Assembly: GCF_032335695.1 (NCBI RefSeq)
Contig: NZ_JACTOJ010000014.1
Span: forward strand, 58,530 to 122,529
DNA length: 64,000 bases
Origin: JACTOJ01 sp032335695
GTDB lineage: Bacteria; Bacillota; Clostridia; Clostridiales; Clostridiaceae
Direction: 5' to 3'
The translations under genes and the position numbers were made by a program. The notes beneath the pieces were generated by a model, which worked only from the letters and a program-made list of their open reading frames with translations, had not been told where the DNA came from and ran no database searches. Numbering within the stretch: the first letter of the stretch is position 1; every line of letters starts with the position of its first letter. Shown here piece after piece: positions 33,694-42,209 of the stretch.

Positions 33694-35319
33694 ATGATAT
33701 TAGAAATGAACAATGTAGGTATCAGTTTTGAAGGAAAAACTATACTTTCAAATATAAACTTAAAGGTAGAGAAAAAAGAAAAAATTGGTTTAATAGGAGT
33801 AAATGGAGCAGGTAAATCCACTCTGCTTAAAATAATAATAGGCGAGCATACTGACTTTACTGGTAATGTGATTAATAGAAGCTTTGACGAATTAGGCTAT
33901 TTAAAGCAGGACAATGGCTTAAGCTTAAATAATACCATATATGAAGAGCTGCTTGATGCATTTTCTGATTTATTGATTATTGAAAAGCAGCTGAGAGAGC
34001 TGGAAAATAAGATGGCTGATCCCAAGGTTTATGACAATGCCAAGGAACTGCGCTCTATTTCTGAAAAATACAGCAGAAAGATGGAATACTTCGAAATTCA
34101 CGGCGGCTACTCCATTAATGAAAAAATAAACACAATATTTAATGGTATGTCCTTTAATAATTCTTCCCTAGAAACCTTGGTTTCTAGCTTAAGCGGCGGA
34201 GAAAAAAATAAACTTGCCCTAGCTAAGCTGCTTTTAAAGGAACCCAGCTTTCTTATATTGGATGAACCCACTAACCACTTGGATTTCATTGCACTTAGCT
34301 GGCTTGAAAAATATTTAAAAAATTACAATGGAGCCATATTAGTAGTATCTCACGACAGATACTTTTTAGATGCTTTAGTGGATTCCATATGGGAGATGGA
34401 AAGAGGAATTTTAACCAAATATACTGGAAACTATTCAAAATATGTGGAAATTAAAGCTAAAAATCAAGAAAAACAGCTTAAGGATTATGAAATGCAGCAG
34501 CAGGAAATTAAAAGGCTTCAAACCTTTGTAGATACTCATATAGTGAGAGCTACTTCTTCAAAAGCTGCTAAAAATAAAAGAAATATAATAAATCGAATGG
34601 ATAAAATCGATAAACCTCAAGCTGAGCTTAAGCGGACAAAAATGGAATTTTCACTGGAACAAAAGTCTCATAAAGATGTACTTTTCGTTTCTAATGGCTC
34701 CATTTGTGTAGGTGATGGAATTAATAGAAAAAAGCTTCTTGATAGCTTAAATCTATCAGTTTATAGAAGTGACAAGGTAGCTATTCTAGGTCCAAATGGC
34801 ACCGGTAAATCTACTTTACTAAAGGCTCTCATGGGATATATTAATTTAGACAGCGGAGCATTATACTGGGGAAAAGATATCTCTATAGGCTATTATGATC
34901 AGGAACATCAAAACCTAAGGGCGGAAAACACTGTTCTTAATGAACTTTGGCAGGAATGTCCTGATGATAAGGAAGGAAATATTAGAAATATTCTCGGACG
35001 CTTTCTTTTCTCAGGAGAAGATGTGTATAAAAAGATTCAGGCTTTAAGCGGAGGAGAAAAAGCGAGAGTTGCTCTAGCCAAGCTGATGCTTAAGCAGGCT
35101 AATGTGCTGATTCTGGATGAACCTACAAATCATCTAGACATATTTAGCAAGGAAGTTCTAGAAAAGGCTTTAACTAAATATGAAGGCACTATTATATTTG
35201 TATCTCATGACAGATATTTTATAAACAAAATTGCTACTAAAGTATGCGTGCTAAGCAGCCATGGCATTAAAACCATTAATGGCAATTATGAGGATTACAT
35301 GGCAGCAGCTTCTCAGTAA
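33694..35319 (+). CDS. ABC-F family ATPase (ribosome-associated, probable antibiotic ribosomal protection)
   Basis: 541 aa, two ABC domains in one chain and no membrane segments, so it is an ABC-F translation factor and not a transporter. Domain 1: Walker A GVNGAGKSTL, signature LSGGEKNKLALAK, Walker B LILDEPTNHLDF. Linker of about 80 residues with the basic SSKAAKNKRNIINRMDKID segment that reaches the peptidyl-transferase region in this family. Domain 2: GPNGTGKSTL, LSGGEKARVALAK, LILDEPTNHLDI. Housekeeping (YdiF-like) or resistance (VmlR/Lsa-like) roles are both possible. The long leader with peptides and attenuator favours an antibiotic-inducible resistance factor. Confidence 0.9.
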   Translation: MILEMNNVGISFEGKTILSNINLKVEKKEKIGLIGVNGAGKSTLLKIIIGEHTDFTGNVINRSFDELGYLKQDNGLSLNNTIYEELLDAFSDLLIIEKQLRELENKMADPKVYDNAKELRSISEKYSRKMEYFEIHGGYSINEKINTIFNGMSFNNSSLETLVSSLSGGEKNKLALAKLLLKEPSFLILDEPTNHLDFIALSWLEKYLKNYNGAILVVSHDRYFLDALVDSIWEMERGILTKYTGNYSKYVEIKAKNQEKQLKDYEMQQQEIKRLQTFVDTHIVRATSSKAAKNKRNIINRMDKIDKPQAELKRTKMEFSLEQKSHKDVLFVSNGSICVGDGINRKKLLDSLNLSVYRSDKVAILGPNGTGKSTLLKALMGYINLDSGALYWGKDISIGYYDQEHQNLRAENTVLNELWQECPDDKEGNIRNILGRFLFSGEDVYKKIQALSGGEKARVALAKLMLKQANVLILDEPTNHLDIFSKEVLEKALTKYEGTIIFVSHDRYFINKIATKVCVLSSHGIKTINGNYEDYMAAASQ

Positions 35320-35360
35320 TTGCTTACTAAGTAATAGGTAAAAGTGAAGAGTTTAGGTAG

Positions 35361-35392
35361 AAATTCGCTTTAGGCGAATTTTAACCATAACT
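35361..35392. repeat. dispersed palindromic repeat, full copy
   Basis: AAATTCGC, 5-nt loop, GCGAATTT, continuing TAACCATAACT. The 20 bases 35373-35392 are identical to 8-27. Intergenic between two converging genes; no strong T run follows on either strand. Confidence 0.5.
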
Positions 35393-35441
35393 CTTACTTT
35401 TTATCTATTAACTGTTTCCTTACCTTTTTTACTAATCTTAT

Positions 35442-36239
35442 TTACGCTACAAAATGAAGAAATCTAAGCACTTCGTAATAATTTTCAGCGGTATAAGAAA
35501 TTACCTTTGGAGAAACTAATTTTGCTCCTGGGTAGAAAGAATTTCTAAAGGCATCCTCCTGCTTTAAATAACCAATCTCTACATTAAATTTATCTGGTAA
35601 AGTAAGCATGCATCCGCTTAATGACTCCTTTAAAGAACTAGCCACAGTGCTTTTAATTTCTTTAATAGCCTTTTCAGGATGAATACTTGCAGTAGATTTC
35701 CCTAGTCCTTCCTTTACTGCCAAAGTGGCTATGCTTCCGTTTACTTCTTTCACTTCTTCGGTTAAGCCTTTATCTCCGCTTACAAATACTACCGGAACCT
35801 TGTAAAGAGCTGCTGCATAAGCATTTATTAAAAATTCGCTGGCGTATCTGTCATTAATTTTTATATGATCCAAATTGGTGCTCAAGGTGTGAGCTAAGGG
35901 ACTTGTACCACTTCCCCCTCTTGAATGATAGCCAAGAAATATTGCAGCATCAAAGCTGGAATCTAATCCGCTAACCATGCACATAGGCTCTCCTGCCCAT
36001 CCCCTTTGAAGCACCACATATTCGGGAAGCTCTGCTATATCAATGTTTCTTGCACTATCATGAGCATCCTTCACATAAATTTCTGAAGCCCCTGCCTCAC
36101 AGGCAGCTTCACAGGCTGCTTTTACCTCCCTGGTCATTTGCTTTGCAAAGCTTTGAAAGTCACCATGAGTCTTTTCAGTTTCACTCCAGCTGGTAACTCC
36201 AGTAATACCTTCAATATCTGCACTTATGTACACTTTCAT
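35442..36239 (-). CDS. M55 family D-aminopeptidase (DppA-like)
   Basis: 265 aa from the ATG at 36239, which has GGGAGGC about 8 nt upstream. The start MKVYISADIEGITGVTSW supplies the zinc ligands Asp8 and Glu10 of M55 peptidases. VKDAHDSARNID, FLGYHSRGG (His ligand) and VVFVSGDKGLTEE are further conserved blocks. DppA-type enzymes cut D-amino-acid peptides and are decameric in Bacillus subtilis. Probably involved in salvage of D-Ala peptides from cell-wall turnover. It follows the methyltransferase gene by 40 bp. Confidence 0.92.
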   Translation of the reverse strand: MKVYISADIEGITGVTSWSETEKTHGDFQSFAKQMTREVKAACEAACEAGASEIYVKDAHDSARNIDIAELPEYVVLQRGWAGEPMCMVSGLDSSFDAAIFLGYHSRGGSGTSPLAHTLSTNLDHIKINDRYASEFLINAYAAALYKVPVVFVSGDKGLTEEVKEVNGSIATLAVKEGLGKSTASIHPEKAIKEIKSTVASSLKESLSGCMLTLPDKFNVEIGYLKQEDAFRNSFYPGAKLVSPKVISYTAENYYEVLRFLHFVA

Positions 36240-36279
36240 AAATATTGCCTCCCTTTGTTCTATTAAATATATATTAATA

Positions 36280-36891
36280 TTATATTTCAATTTCTACAAG
36301 CCATGTAAAATTGATTATGTGCTTAGCTCTAAATTTATACCCTAAAGTTTCAACGTAATCTTCCAACATTTCTACATTTGTATAGTTCTTGGAATTGATA
36401 AAGTCCCAAAGTTCCTTCTTTCCAGCTTCTAAAAGAACTCTCTTACAGTTCTCTCTCTCTTCCTCATTTAAAAACATGTAATCCGCAATTACTATTTTCC
36501 CATTAGGCTTTAAATATTTAATCATATTCTCCAGTGCCAGTTTTTTATTGGTGATAGCATGAAAAACAAGGGTAGTTACTATAATATCTGCTATTTCTTC
36601 TTCAAATGGCTTGTCTAAAAAATCTCCTTGCTTTAGACTCATTTTAGGATATTTCTTTTTTGCCTGAAGCAGCATTTCTTCATTTTTATCTATACCAATA
36701 ACTTTTATTTTACGGCTGATAGGTCCGCACAAATTAGCTGTTCCACAGCCTATATCCAGCACAGCTTCAGCATTATAAGTTAAAATAATTTCTCTGATTT
36801 CATTTAAAATTTCCTCGTATTTTTCGAACAATCCAAGTTCATCGTCTTTAATATTTTTTAGCATATAATCATATTTTTCACCCTTATTCAT
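36280..36891 (-). CDS. class I SAM-dependent methyltransferase
   Basis: 203 aa. Motif I is AVLDIGCGTANLCG (about residues 59-72), followed by the acidic end of strand 2 (VIGIDKNEEM) and motif II (IADIIVTTLVFHAI), then GKIVIADYMFLNEEER. This is a YrrT-like small-molecule methyltransferase domain. No substrate-binding domain beyond the core, so the acceptor is not predictable. It precedes the D-aminopeptidase and probably shares its transcript. Confidence 0.88.
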   Translation of the reverse strand: MNKGEKYDYMLKNIKDDELGLFEKYEEILNEIREIILTYNAEAVLDIGCGTANLCGPISRKIKVIGIDKNEEMLLQAKKKYPKMSLKQGDFLDKPFEEEIADIIVTTLVFHAITNKKLALENMIKYLKPNGKIVIADYMFLNEEERENCKRVLLEAGKKELWDFINSKNYTNVEMLEDYVETLGYKFRAKHIINFTWLVEIEI

Positions 36892-36910
36892 TTATCCCTC
36901 CAAATATGCA

Positions 36911-36933
36911 GGGTAAGCTTTTTAAACTTACCC
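36911..36933. terminator. hairpin between the SulP gene and the methyltransferase gene
   Basis: GGGTAAG (36911-36917) and CTTACCC (36927-36933), 7 bp, in the 53-bp gap. It may terminate the SulP transcript, though the T run is missing. Confidence 0.4.
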
Positions 36934-36944
36934 CTAAAGCAAAA

Positions 36945-38585
36945 TCATGCTATTTCTTTTTTTAATTTCTCTAAAGCGCTTTCCATATCATCGCAAAAAT
37001 TTTCTTTACCTATTATATCCATATATCCATACTTTTTCAACATATCAAAAGGCTGCTGCTGAAGCCTAACTATAATTAAATTAGTTCCGTATTGACTGCA
37101 GTTTTCATAAAGAGTTTTAAAGGCTTGATAAGCTGTAGCATCCATAAAAGGTACCTTTTCCATTTTTATTATAAGGGCTTTAGGAGGCATGCTTATCTCA
37201 GACATAGAAGAAACAAATTTGCTGGCTGCTCCGAAAAAGAAGGGACCATTAATCTCATAAACAGCTATGTCTTCAGTATTTTCAATGCCATTAAGTAACT
37301 CACATATTTCCTCATCCTCACTAACATCTTCCATATATTTCACATCAGTTAGCTGTGCCATTTTTCTCATGAATAGAAGAGATGATAGTACTATTCCTAT
37401 GCCTATAGCTTGTACTAAATCAAGCACTATGGTTAATACAAAAGTTATCAAAAATATGAAAGCGTCAGTTTTTGGTGCTCTTAATATTCTTTCAAATGCT
37501 TTCCAATCTCCCATGTTGTAAGATACCATCACAAGTATGGCAGCTAGAGATGCCATAGGTATAAGTCTTACGTAGGGCATAAAAATCATCATTATAAAAA
37601 GTAGTGAAACTGCATGAACCATTCCAGCAACAGGTGTCCTTCCACCATTTTTTATATTGGCTGCTGTTCTTGCAATTGCTCCAGTGACTGGTATCCCCCC
37701 AAAAACGCCTGAAAAAATATTAGCAATCCCTTGAGCTATAAGCTCTGTGTTTGACTGATGTTTATCTTTTATCATACCATCTGCTACCACTGCTGAAAGA
37801 AGTGATTCAACAGATCCTAGTACAGCAATGGTTATAGCTGGCATCATAAGTTCATTTATAATCTTTAAATTCACATTAGGTATTGTAAATTTGGGGAATG
37901 CTGAAGACAAATTATGAAATTCACTTCCTATGGTATCAACCTTAAGCTTTAGCAATGAACATAATAGAGTAACAACTATTATAGCCACAAAGGTACCTGG
38001 AATTTTTTTATTTATTTTAGGCCACAGAATTATTATAGCTAGGGTTATTAAAGAAACAGACACACTAGTCATGCTTATTGTATTCATATGCTTTATGTAA
38101 GCAATCCATTTACTTATGAAATCTGAAGGCACGGACTGCATTTGAAGTCCTAATAAATCCTTAATTTGTGTAGAGAATATAACCACAGCTATTCCAGTTG
38201 TAAAACCAGTGGTTATAGAAAAAGGTATGTATTTTATGAGGCTTCCTAGCTTCAAAGCTCCCATTATTATTAAAAAAATGCCAGCCATGATTGTGGCTAT
38301 TATTAATCCCTCAACACCATGCTTTTGTATTATTCCGTATACAATAACTACAAAAGCTCCTGTAGGGCCTCCTATCTGAACTCTGCTCCCACCAAGTAAA
38401 GATACTATAAATCCTCCTATAATTGCAGTATACAAACCTTTTTCTGGTGATACTCCTGAAGCAATAGCTAAAGCAATGCTAAGCGGTAGAGCTATTATTG
38501 CTACTATTATCCCTGAAATGAAATCCTTAATAAATTGATCCTTGGAATATTTTTTAAGACAAGTAACTAATTTCGGTACTAACAA
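36945..38585 (-). CDS. SulP family anion permease with STAS domain
   Basis: 546 aa. N-terminal SulP membrane domain with about 12-14 helices: the start DFISGIIVAIIALPLSIALAI and GGSRVQIGGPTGAFVV are family signatures. The cytoplasmic STAS domain (about residues 430-540) reads ALIIKMEKVPFMDATAYQAF, the anti-anti-sigma-like core. SulP proteins move sulfate, bicarbonate or other anions; bicarbonate/Na+ or sulfate symport cannot be separated by eye. It appears to be transcribed alone. Confidence 0.92.
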   Translation of the reverse strand: MLVPKLVTCLKKYSKDQFIKDFISGIIVAIIALPLSIALAIASGVSPEKGLYTAIIGGFIVSLLGGSRVQIGGPTGAFVVIVYGIIQKHGVEGLIIATIMAGIFLIIMGALKLGSLIKYIPFSITTGFTTGIAVVIFSTQIKDLLGLQMQSVPSDFISKWIAYIKHMNTISMTSVSVSLITLAIIILWPKINKKIPGTFVAIIVVTLLCSLLKLKVDTIGSEFHNLSSAFPKFTIPNVNLKIINELMMPAITIAVLGSVESLLSAVVADGMIKDKHQSNTELIAQGIANIFSGVFGGIPVTGAIARTAANIKNGGRTPVAGMVHAVSLLFIMMIFMPYVRLIPMASLAAILVMVSYNMGDWKAFERILRAPKTDAFIFLITFVLTIVLDLVQAIGIGIVLSSLLFMRKMAQLTDVKYMEDVSEDEEICELLNGIENTEDIAVYEINGPFFFGAASKFVSSMSEISMPPKALIIKMEKVPFMDATAYQAFKTLYENCSQYGTNLIIVRLQQQPFDMLKKYGYMDIIGKENFCDDMESALEKLKKEIA

Positions 38586-38726
38586 GACTATCTCTCCTAT
38601 ACTATATTTAATTTTTGCACGACTTTTTTAGTATAGCACGAAAGACTCTAAGTTCCAAAACATATTTACGATTAACTTATCAATAACATTATAGATTTCA
38701 AGCTATGATTGTTGACAGTATACTTT

Positions 38727-39083
38727 TTATGAAAGTGCATTGCTCACTTTCTCTATTAGCCCTATGAAATCCTGCTGATCCTTTTGTGACAAATATGTAT
38801 TTACCAAAGCTCTAGTAGACATATTGTTATAGCCTTTAAATCCATTTTCCAATATTTCCTCTAAGACTCCTACTAAGTACTCTTTGTCATTATTCACATT
38901 TTTCATTACCATATCCATCTTATCTTGAATAAGTTCCTCTTTTATGCTCTCTCTAAGCTTTTGGTTAAATTTAATTAAATACTCTTTTGCATCCTCAGGA
39001 TATTTACTATAATCCTCGGATAAAATATCCTCTATATTAAACAATTTTTTTCTTCCTCCATGTAAAAAGATATCCAAGTTCAT
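38727..39083 (-). CDS. uncharacterised helical cytoplasmic protein
   Basis: 118 aa, charged and helical, no signal peptide, motif or membrane segment. It starts MNLDIFLHGGRKKLFN and ends in LIEKVSNALS. A GGAGAA site precedes the start. I do not recognise it. It stands alone between a SulP gene and a 54-aa gene on the same strand. Confidence 0.65.
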   Translation of the reverse strand: MNLDIFLHGGRKKLFNIEDILSEDYSKYPEDAKEYLIKFNQKLRESIKEELIQDKMDMVMKNVNNDKEYLVGVLEEILENGFKGYNNMSTRALVNTYLSQKDQQDFIGLIEKVSNALS

Positions 39084-39122
39084 TTTATATTAATTCTCCT
39101 TGGATATCAACAAAGTATAAAT

Positions 39123-39287
39123 TTAGTTTACCAAAACTATATTATTATTTTTAGTTACTCTGTAAAGATAGCAGGGCATTTGCACGCAAAATACATAAGC
39201 TTCATCGCCATGTATATATCTTATAATGCCATACATACCCTTCCATTCATTATTATCTTCTATTTTAACTATATTACCTACATTCAT
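39123..39287 (-). CDS. small 54-aa protein
   Basis: 54 aa, MNVGNIVKIEDNNEWKGMYG followed by IIRYIHGDEAYVFC, a beta-rich pattern resembling short SH3/KOW-like barrels (VKI...W.GMYG.I..I.G..A.V). Contains two cysteines. The ribosome binding site GTAGGGTG is modest, and its stop is 40 bp upstream of the 118-aa gene. Length and composition look like a real gene; function unknown. Confidence 0.6.
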   Translation of the reverse strand: MNVGNIVKIEDNNEWKGMYGIIRYIHGDEAYVFCVQMPCYLYRVTKNNNIVLVN

Positions 39288-39720
39288 CGCAGCACCCTAC
39301 TTTCAAATATTTTATCATTTTTAGTATTGCCATATTAATGAATGATTAGACATATAGAGGTCTCTTTAGTATATTTTATGAATAAAGTTATCATTTGTTT
39401 CTTACTATAAGGTTACGTTTTAAAGAAGAACCTAATGATTAGATATAATATATTAACAATAGAAAAGCTTTTATATTGATATTTTTTTATCTACTGTTTT
39501 TAATATCCAGAGATTTTTTCGAGTATTTTTTAAATATATTTAATTTTATTTATAATATTAAGTAACTTAACACTTAAAATAAATTTAAAAAAACTTTTTT
39601 TACTTAAAAAATGTTTTTTTCTTGTACTTCTATATATACTTTGTGATATAATAAACAATGTAGTTTGTACTTTTTTTAACAAGTGCAAATATTAATTATA
39701 GAACAAAGGAAGATGACGAT
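39288..39720. other. 433-bp AT-rich intergenic region
   Basis: Divergent promoter region between the 54-aa gene and the kinase. Very AT-rich with long T and A runs. The only clear signal is an extended -10 (TGATATAAT at 39644-39652) for the plus-strand kinase, with a poorly spaced TTGTAC upstream. No gene seen. Confidence 0.5.
39644..39652 (+). promoter_or_regulatory. extended -10 promoter of the kinase gene
   Basis: TGATATAAT, a match to the extended TGnTATAAT element, about 70 bp before the ATG at 39721. The -35 candidate TTGTAC is 19 bp away, which an extended -10 tolerates. Confidence 0.5.
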
Positions 39721-40281
39721 ATGAAAAAGCATTTAATTCTTATAGGTTCACCACCTGCTTGTGGAAAAACTTTTGTTTCTTCTGAACTTGCAAAAAGATT
39801 AGATAATCCTGTTTATTTAGATAAGGATACTATAATACCTCTATCAAAAATGGTTTTCAAGGCAGCAAATGAACCTTACAACAGAGACTCAGCTTTCTTT
39901 AAAGAATATGTTAGAGATGCTGAATATACAGCCATTCTTGATGTTGCTTTTGAGTGCTTAAATTACAATGACAATGTAATGGTAAATGCACCATTTGCAA
40001 AGGAATACAGAAATGGTGAATACATAAATAATCTAAAAGCCAAGCTTAAAGAATATGATGCAGAGCTCGTTCCAGTTTGGGTGCATTGTGATATTGAAGT
40101 GTGCCATCAGAGAATGATTGCTAGAAATTCTGAAAGAGATACTTGGAAATTAGCTAATTGGGATGAATATGTAAGTGGACAGAACTATTCAGTGCCAGAG
40201 CTAGAAGGCATCCTAGTAGTGGACAACTCTTCCGCTGAAAGTGTTGAGGCAGATATTCAAAAACTAATAGAGGTTTTATAG
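39721..40281 (+). CDS. small P-loop kinase (AAA_33/zeta-like)
   Basis: 186 aa. Walker A is GSPPACGKT at residues 9-17. VYLDKDTIIP supplies the acidic residues after strand 2, and the ARNSERDTWK segment carries the lid arginines, the layout of shikimate/gluconate kinase-like and Zeta-toxin-like phosphotransferases. It is a lone gene with an AAAGGAAGATGA site and a strong terminator, and no antitoxin-like partner, so a metabolic kinase is likelier than a toxin. The substrate is unknown. Confidence 0.82.
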   Translation: MKKHLILIGSPPACGKTFVSSELAKRLDNPVYLDKDTIIPLSKMVFKAANEPYNRDSAFFKEYVRDAEYTAILDVAFECLNYNDNVMVNAPFAKEYRNGEYINNLKAKLKEYDAELVPVWVHCDIEVCHQRMIARNSERDTWKLANWDEYVSGQNYSVPELEGILVVDNSSAESVEADIQKLIEVL

Positions 40282-40307
40282 ATAAATCTATAAAACCTCT
40301 ATTTTTT
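40269..40307 (+). terminator. strong terminator of the kinase gene
   Basis: AGAGGTTTTATAG and CTATAAAACCTCT, a perfect hairpin with a short loop followed by ATTTTTT. The left arm overlaps the last codons of the gene. Confidence 0.9.
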
Positions 40308-40332
40308 ATTTGCCTCTGATTTAAAAAGTTTC

Positions 40333-41094
40333 TTATCTTAGGGATACTTTTTTAACTAAGGATGTAACTAGCTTTTGAGGCAAGCGCTTACCGAAAAACG
40401 CACCAAGCTTATTCATTTTTCCGGACACTACAACTCTTTTATTTTGCATTAATGCATCATATCCAATTTTACTTACCACCTCTGCAGACATACCATTTGC
40501 AAATAGCTTAGTCTTATCAGCTGACGCAGCCTTAGCAAAATTTGTAGCTGAAGGGCCTGGACACAAAGCAGTTACAGTTACCCCTGTTCCTTTAAGCTCT
40601 TCTGCTAAGGCTTGAGATATGGAAAGCACATATGCTTTTGTAGCGTAATAGGCTGCCATCAAAGGTCCTGGAAAGAAAGCTGCTAAAGATGCTACATTAA
40701 GTATTTTTCCACTTTTATTTGCTTTCATATCTTTAACCACATAATAAGTTAGTTCTGTCAAAGCAGCTATGTTTAAATTAATCATATTTATTTGTTTTTC
40801 TATATCTATTTTATCAAATTCTCCAAAGAGACCATAACCTGCATTATTTACCAGCACATCTACTTTTAAACTTTTTTCTTTAATTTCATTGTAAAGTTCT
40901 TTTACTGAATTAGGTTTTGTTAAATCTTTCTCGATTACTGTTATCTTTGAATTGGAAAATTCTTTTTTTATTTCTTCAAGCCTTCCCTTATTCCTAGCCA
41001 CAAGTATAAGATCAAAACCATCCTTTGTAAATAGCTTTACAAATTCATAGCCGAAACCGCTTGAAGCTCCTGTAATAAGTACTGTTTTACTCAT
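40333..41094 (-). CDS. short-chain dehydrogenase/reductase
   Basis: 253 aa from the ATG at 41094, with GGAGGTG 6 nt upstream. NAD(P)-binding TGASSGFG near the N terminus, NNAGYG, the catalytic Ser in NVASLAA and Tyr/Lys in YYATKAYV are all present, as in the DltE/YqjQ-like classical SDR group. It follows the ArsR-type regulator by about 50 bp on the same strand, so the two form an operon. The substrate is unknown; the regulator suggests a stress-inducible reductase. Confidence 0.9.
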   Translation of the reverse strand: MSKTVLITGASSGFGYEFVKLFTKDGFDLILVARNKGRLEEIKKEFSNSKITVIEKDLTKPNSVKELYNEIKEKSLKVDVLVNNAGYGLFGEFDKIDIEKQINMINLNIAALTELTYYVVKDMKANKSGKILNVASLAAFFPGPLMAAYYATKAYVLSISQALAEELKGTGVTVTALCPGPSATNFAKAASADKTKLFANGMSAEVVSKIGYDALMQNKRVVVSGKMNKLGAFFGKRLPQKLVTSLVKKVSLR

Positions 41095-41146
41095 AATAAC
41101 ACCTCCGATTATTGGTTTAATCTTTTGAACCAATTATAAATAAATT

Positions 41147-41473
41147 TTATCTCAAATCGCAGTTAATTTCAATAAGTTTTATAACTTCTTTTAATTTTTC
41201 CACAGGATTTTTTAAAGTCAAATAATAATAATTTTCTGTACCTTTCTTACGATATCCTAAAATTCCTGACTGCTTTAAAATTTTTAAATGATGAGAAACC
41301 GCAGGTCTTGAAAGGGGCAGAACCTCTGTTATGCTATTAACATTTAGCCCTTCTTCATTTTCTGCTAGAAGAACTATTATGTTTTGCCTCACCACATCAG
41401 ACATAACCTCAAAAATAGGTATACATTCTCTAAATTTTTCAAGTATGTATTCATTTTGTTCCTTACTGCTCAT
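41147..41473 (-). CDS. ArsR-family winged-helix regulator
   Basis: 108 aa. The HTH reads VLPLSRPAVSHHLKILKQSGIL and the wing KKGTENYYYLTL. No metal-binding cysteine pair, so the effector is probably not a thiophilic metal. It heads the operon with the SDR gene. No clear palindrome stands out upstream. Confidence 0.88.
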   Translation of the reverse strand: MSSKEQNEYILEKFRECIPIFEVMSDVVRQNIIVLLAENEEGLNVNSITEVLPLSRPAVSHHLKILKQSGILGYRKKGTENYYYLTLKNPVEKLKEVIKLIEINCDLR

Positions 41474-41595
41474 GTACCCTCCACCTTGCCTGTTTTATTT
41501 AATAGCTGTTAAAACATGACCTATTTAATATATAACTTAATGTAAAAGTACTACAATTAACAGCTTGAGTCAATATCTTAGCCAAAAAATTCAGA

Positions 41596-41633
41596 CTGCA
41601 GATAAATTTATATTTTTACAAATTTATCTGCAG
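41596..41633. repeat. 14-bp perfect inverted repeat
   Basis: CTGCAGATAAATTT (41596-41609), 10-nt loop, AAATTTATCTGCAG (41620-41633). On the minus strand it is followed some bases later by ATTTTTT, so it could terminate transcripts from the right. The perfection of the arms in such AT-rich surroundings is notable. Confidence 0.6.
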
Positions 41634-42171
41634 CCATTAAATAAAGAACCAAGCAGTATAACTAGCACAAATATAACTAATTTGGTATCTAGTTATAATC
41701 TTTCGACTATAATTAAACATTTCACTAACCATATTCATGGTTCGCTCGACTATATAAAATCCCTACACAGCCATATATAACCTCACGGCTATATATGACC
41801 ATTACAGCACTTTATATAATCTTAGTTGGACCTTATAAGATAAGTTGGAATCCTATTATCATAAACTGCAATATTATAATTAATTACTTTTATTATACTT
41901 AGATTAAAAGCCAAAAGGACGTTTAACTCAATATAATAAAAAATAATGTAATATAATATATATGAGTCAACAATAATAGAACTTTTCCTAACCTTATAAA
42001 ATCGAAAATTATATATAAATAAAAATTTACATATAATTTTAGTTAACATATATACATCTTTAATAGATATATATTGTTTAAACTCAACTGCTAAGCTCTT
42101 TATGGTATTATTATGTCCGCTATCCTTAGATAAATACAGAGTAAATTATGGAAATCTAAATTTTTATTTTT

Positions 42172-42202
42172 TGCTCTATTTTAAATCAGTGTCGATTTTT
42201 CA
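42172..42202. repeat. MITE-like half element
   Basis: GCTCTATTTTAAATCAGTGT followed by CGATTTTT: left arm plus loop of the 51-bp palindrome, with the right arm lost. It sits directly after the stop of the FAD-oxidase gene. Confidence 0.5.
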
Positions 42203-42209
42203 ATACTAA

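Larger units (their letters stand above)
41474..42209. other. 736-bp AT-rich region without genes
   Basis: Contains a perfect 14-bp hairpin at 41596-41633, two imperfect tandem units centred at about 41785 (ATATATGGCTGTG and ATATATAGCCGTG on the minus strand), and a MITE-like half element at 42172-42202. Short frames inside lack ribosome binding sites. It looks like decayed accessory DNA or an RNA-rich spacer. Confidence 0.45.

Noticed and set aside
39721..40281. Zeta-type toxin of a toxin-antitoxin pair
   Set aside because: No small epsilon-like partner gene is adjacent; a lone gene with its own promoter and terminator.
41700..41830. Repeated TATATA-containing units as a CRISPR-like array
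   Set aside because: Units are imperfect, only two are similar, spacing is irregular and no cas gene is present.
41822..42049. 75-aa frame on the minus strand
   Set aside because: Built from AT-rich filler, no ribosome binding site, no domain, poor codon pattern.
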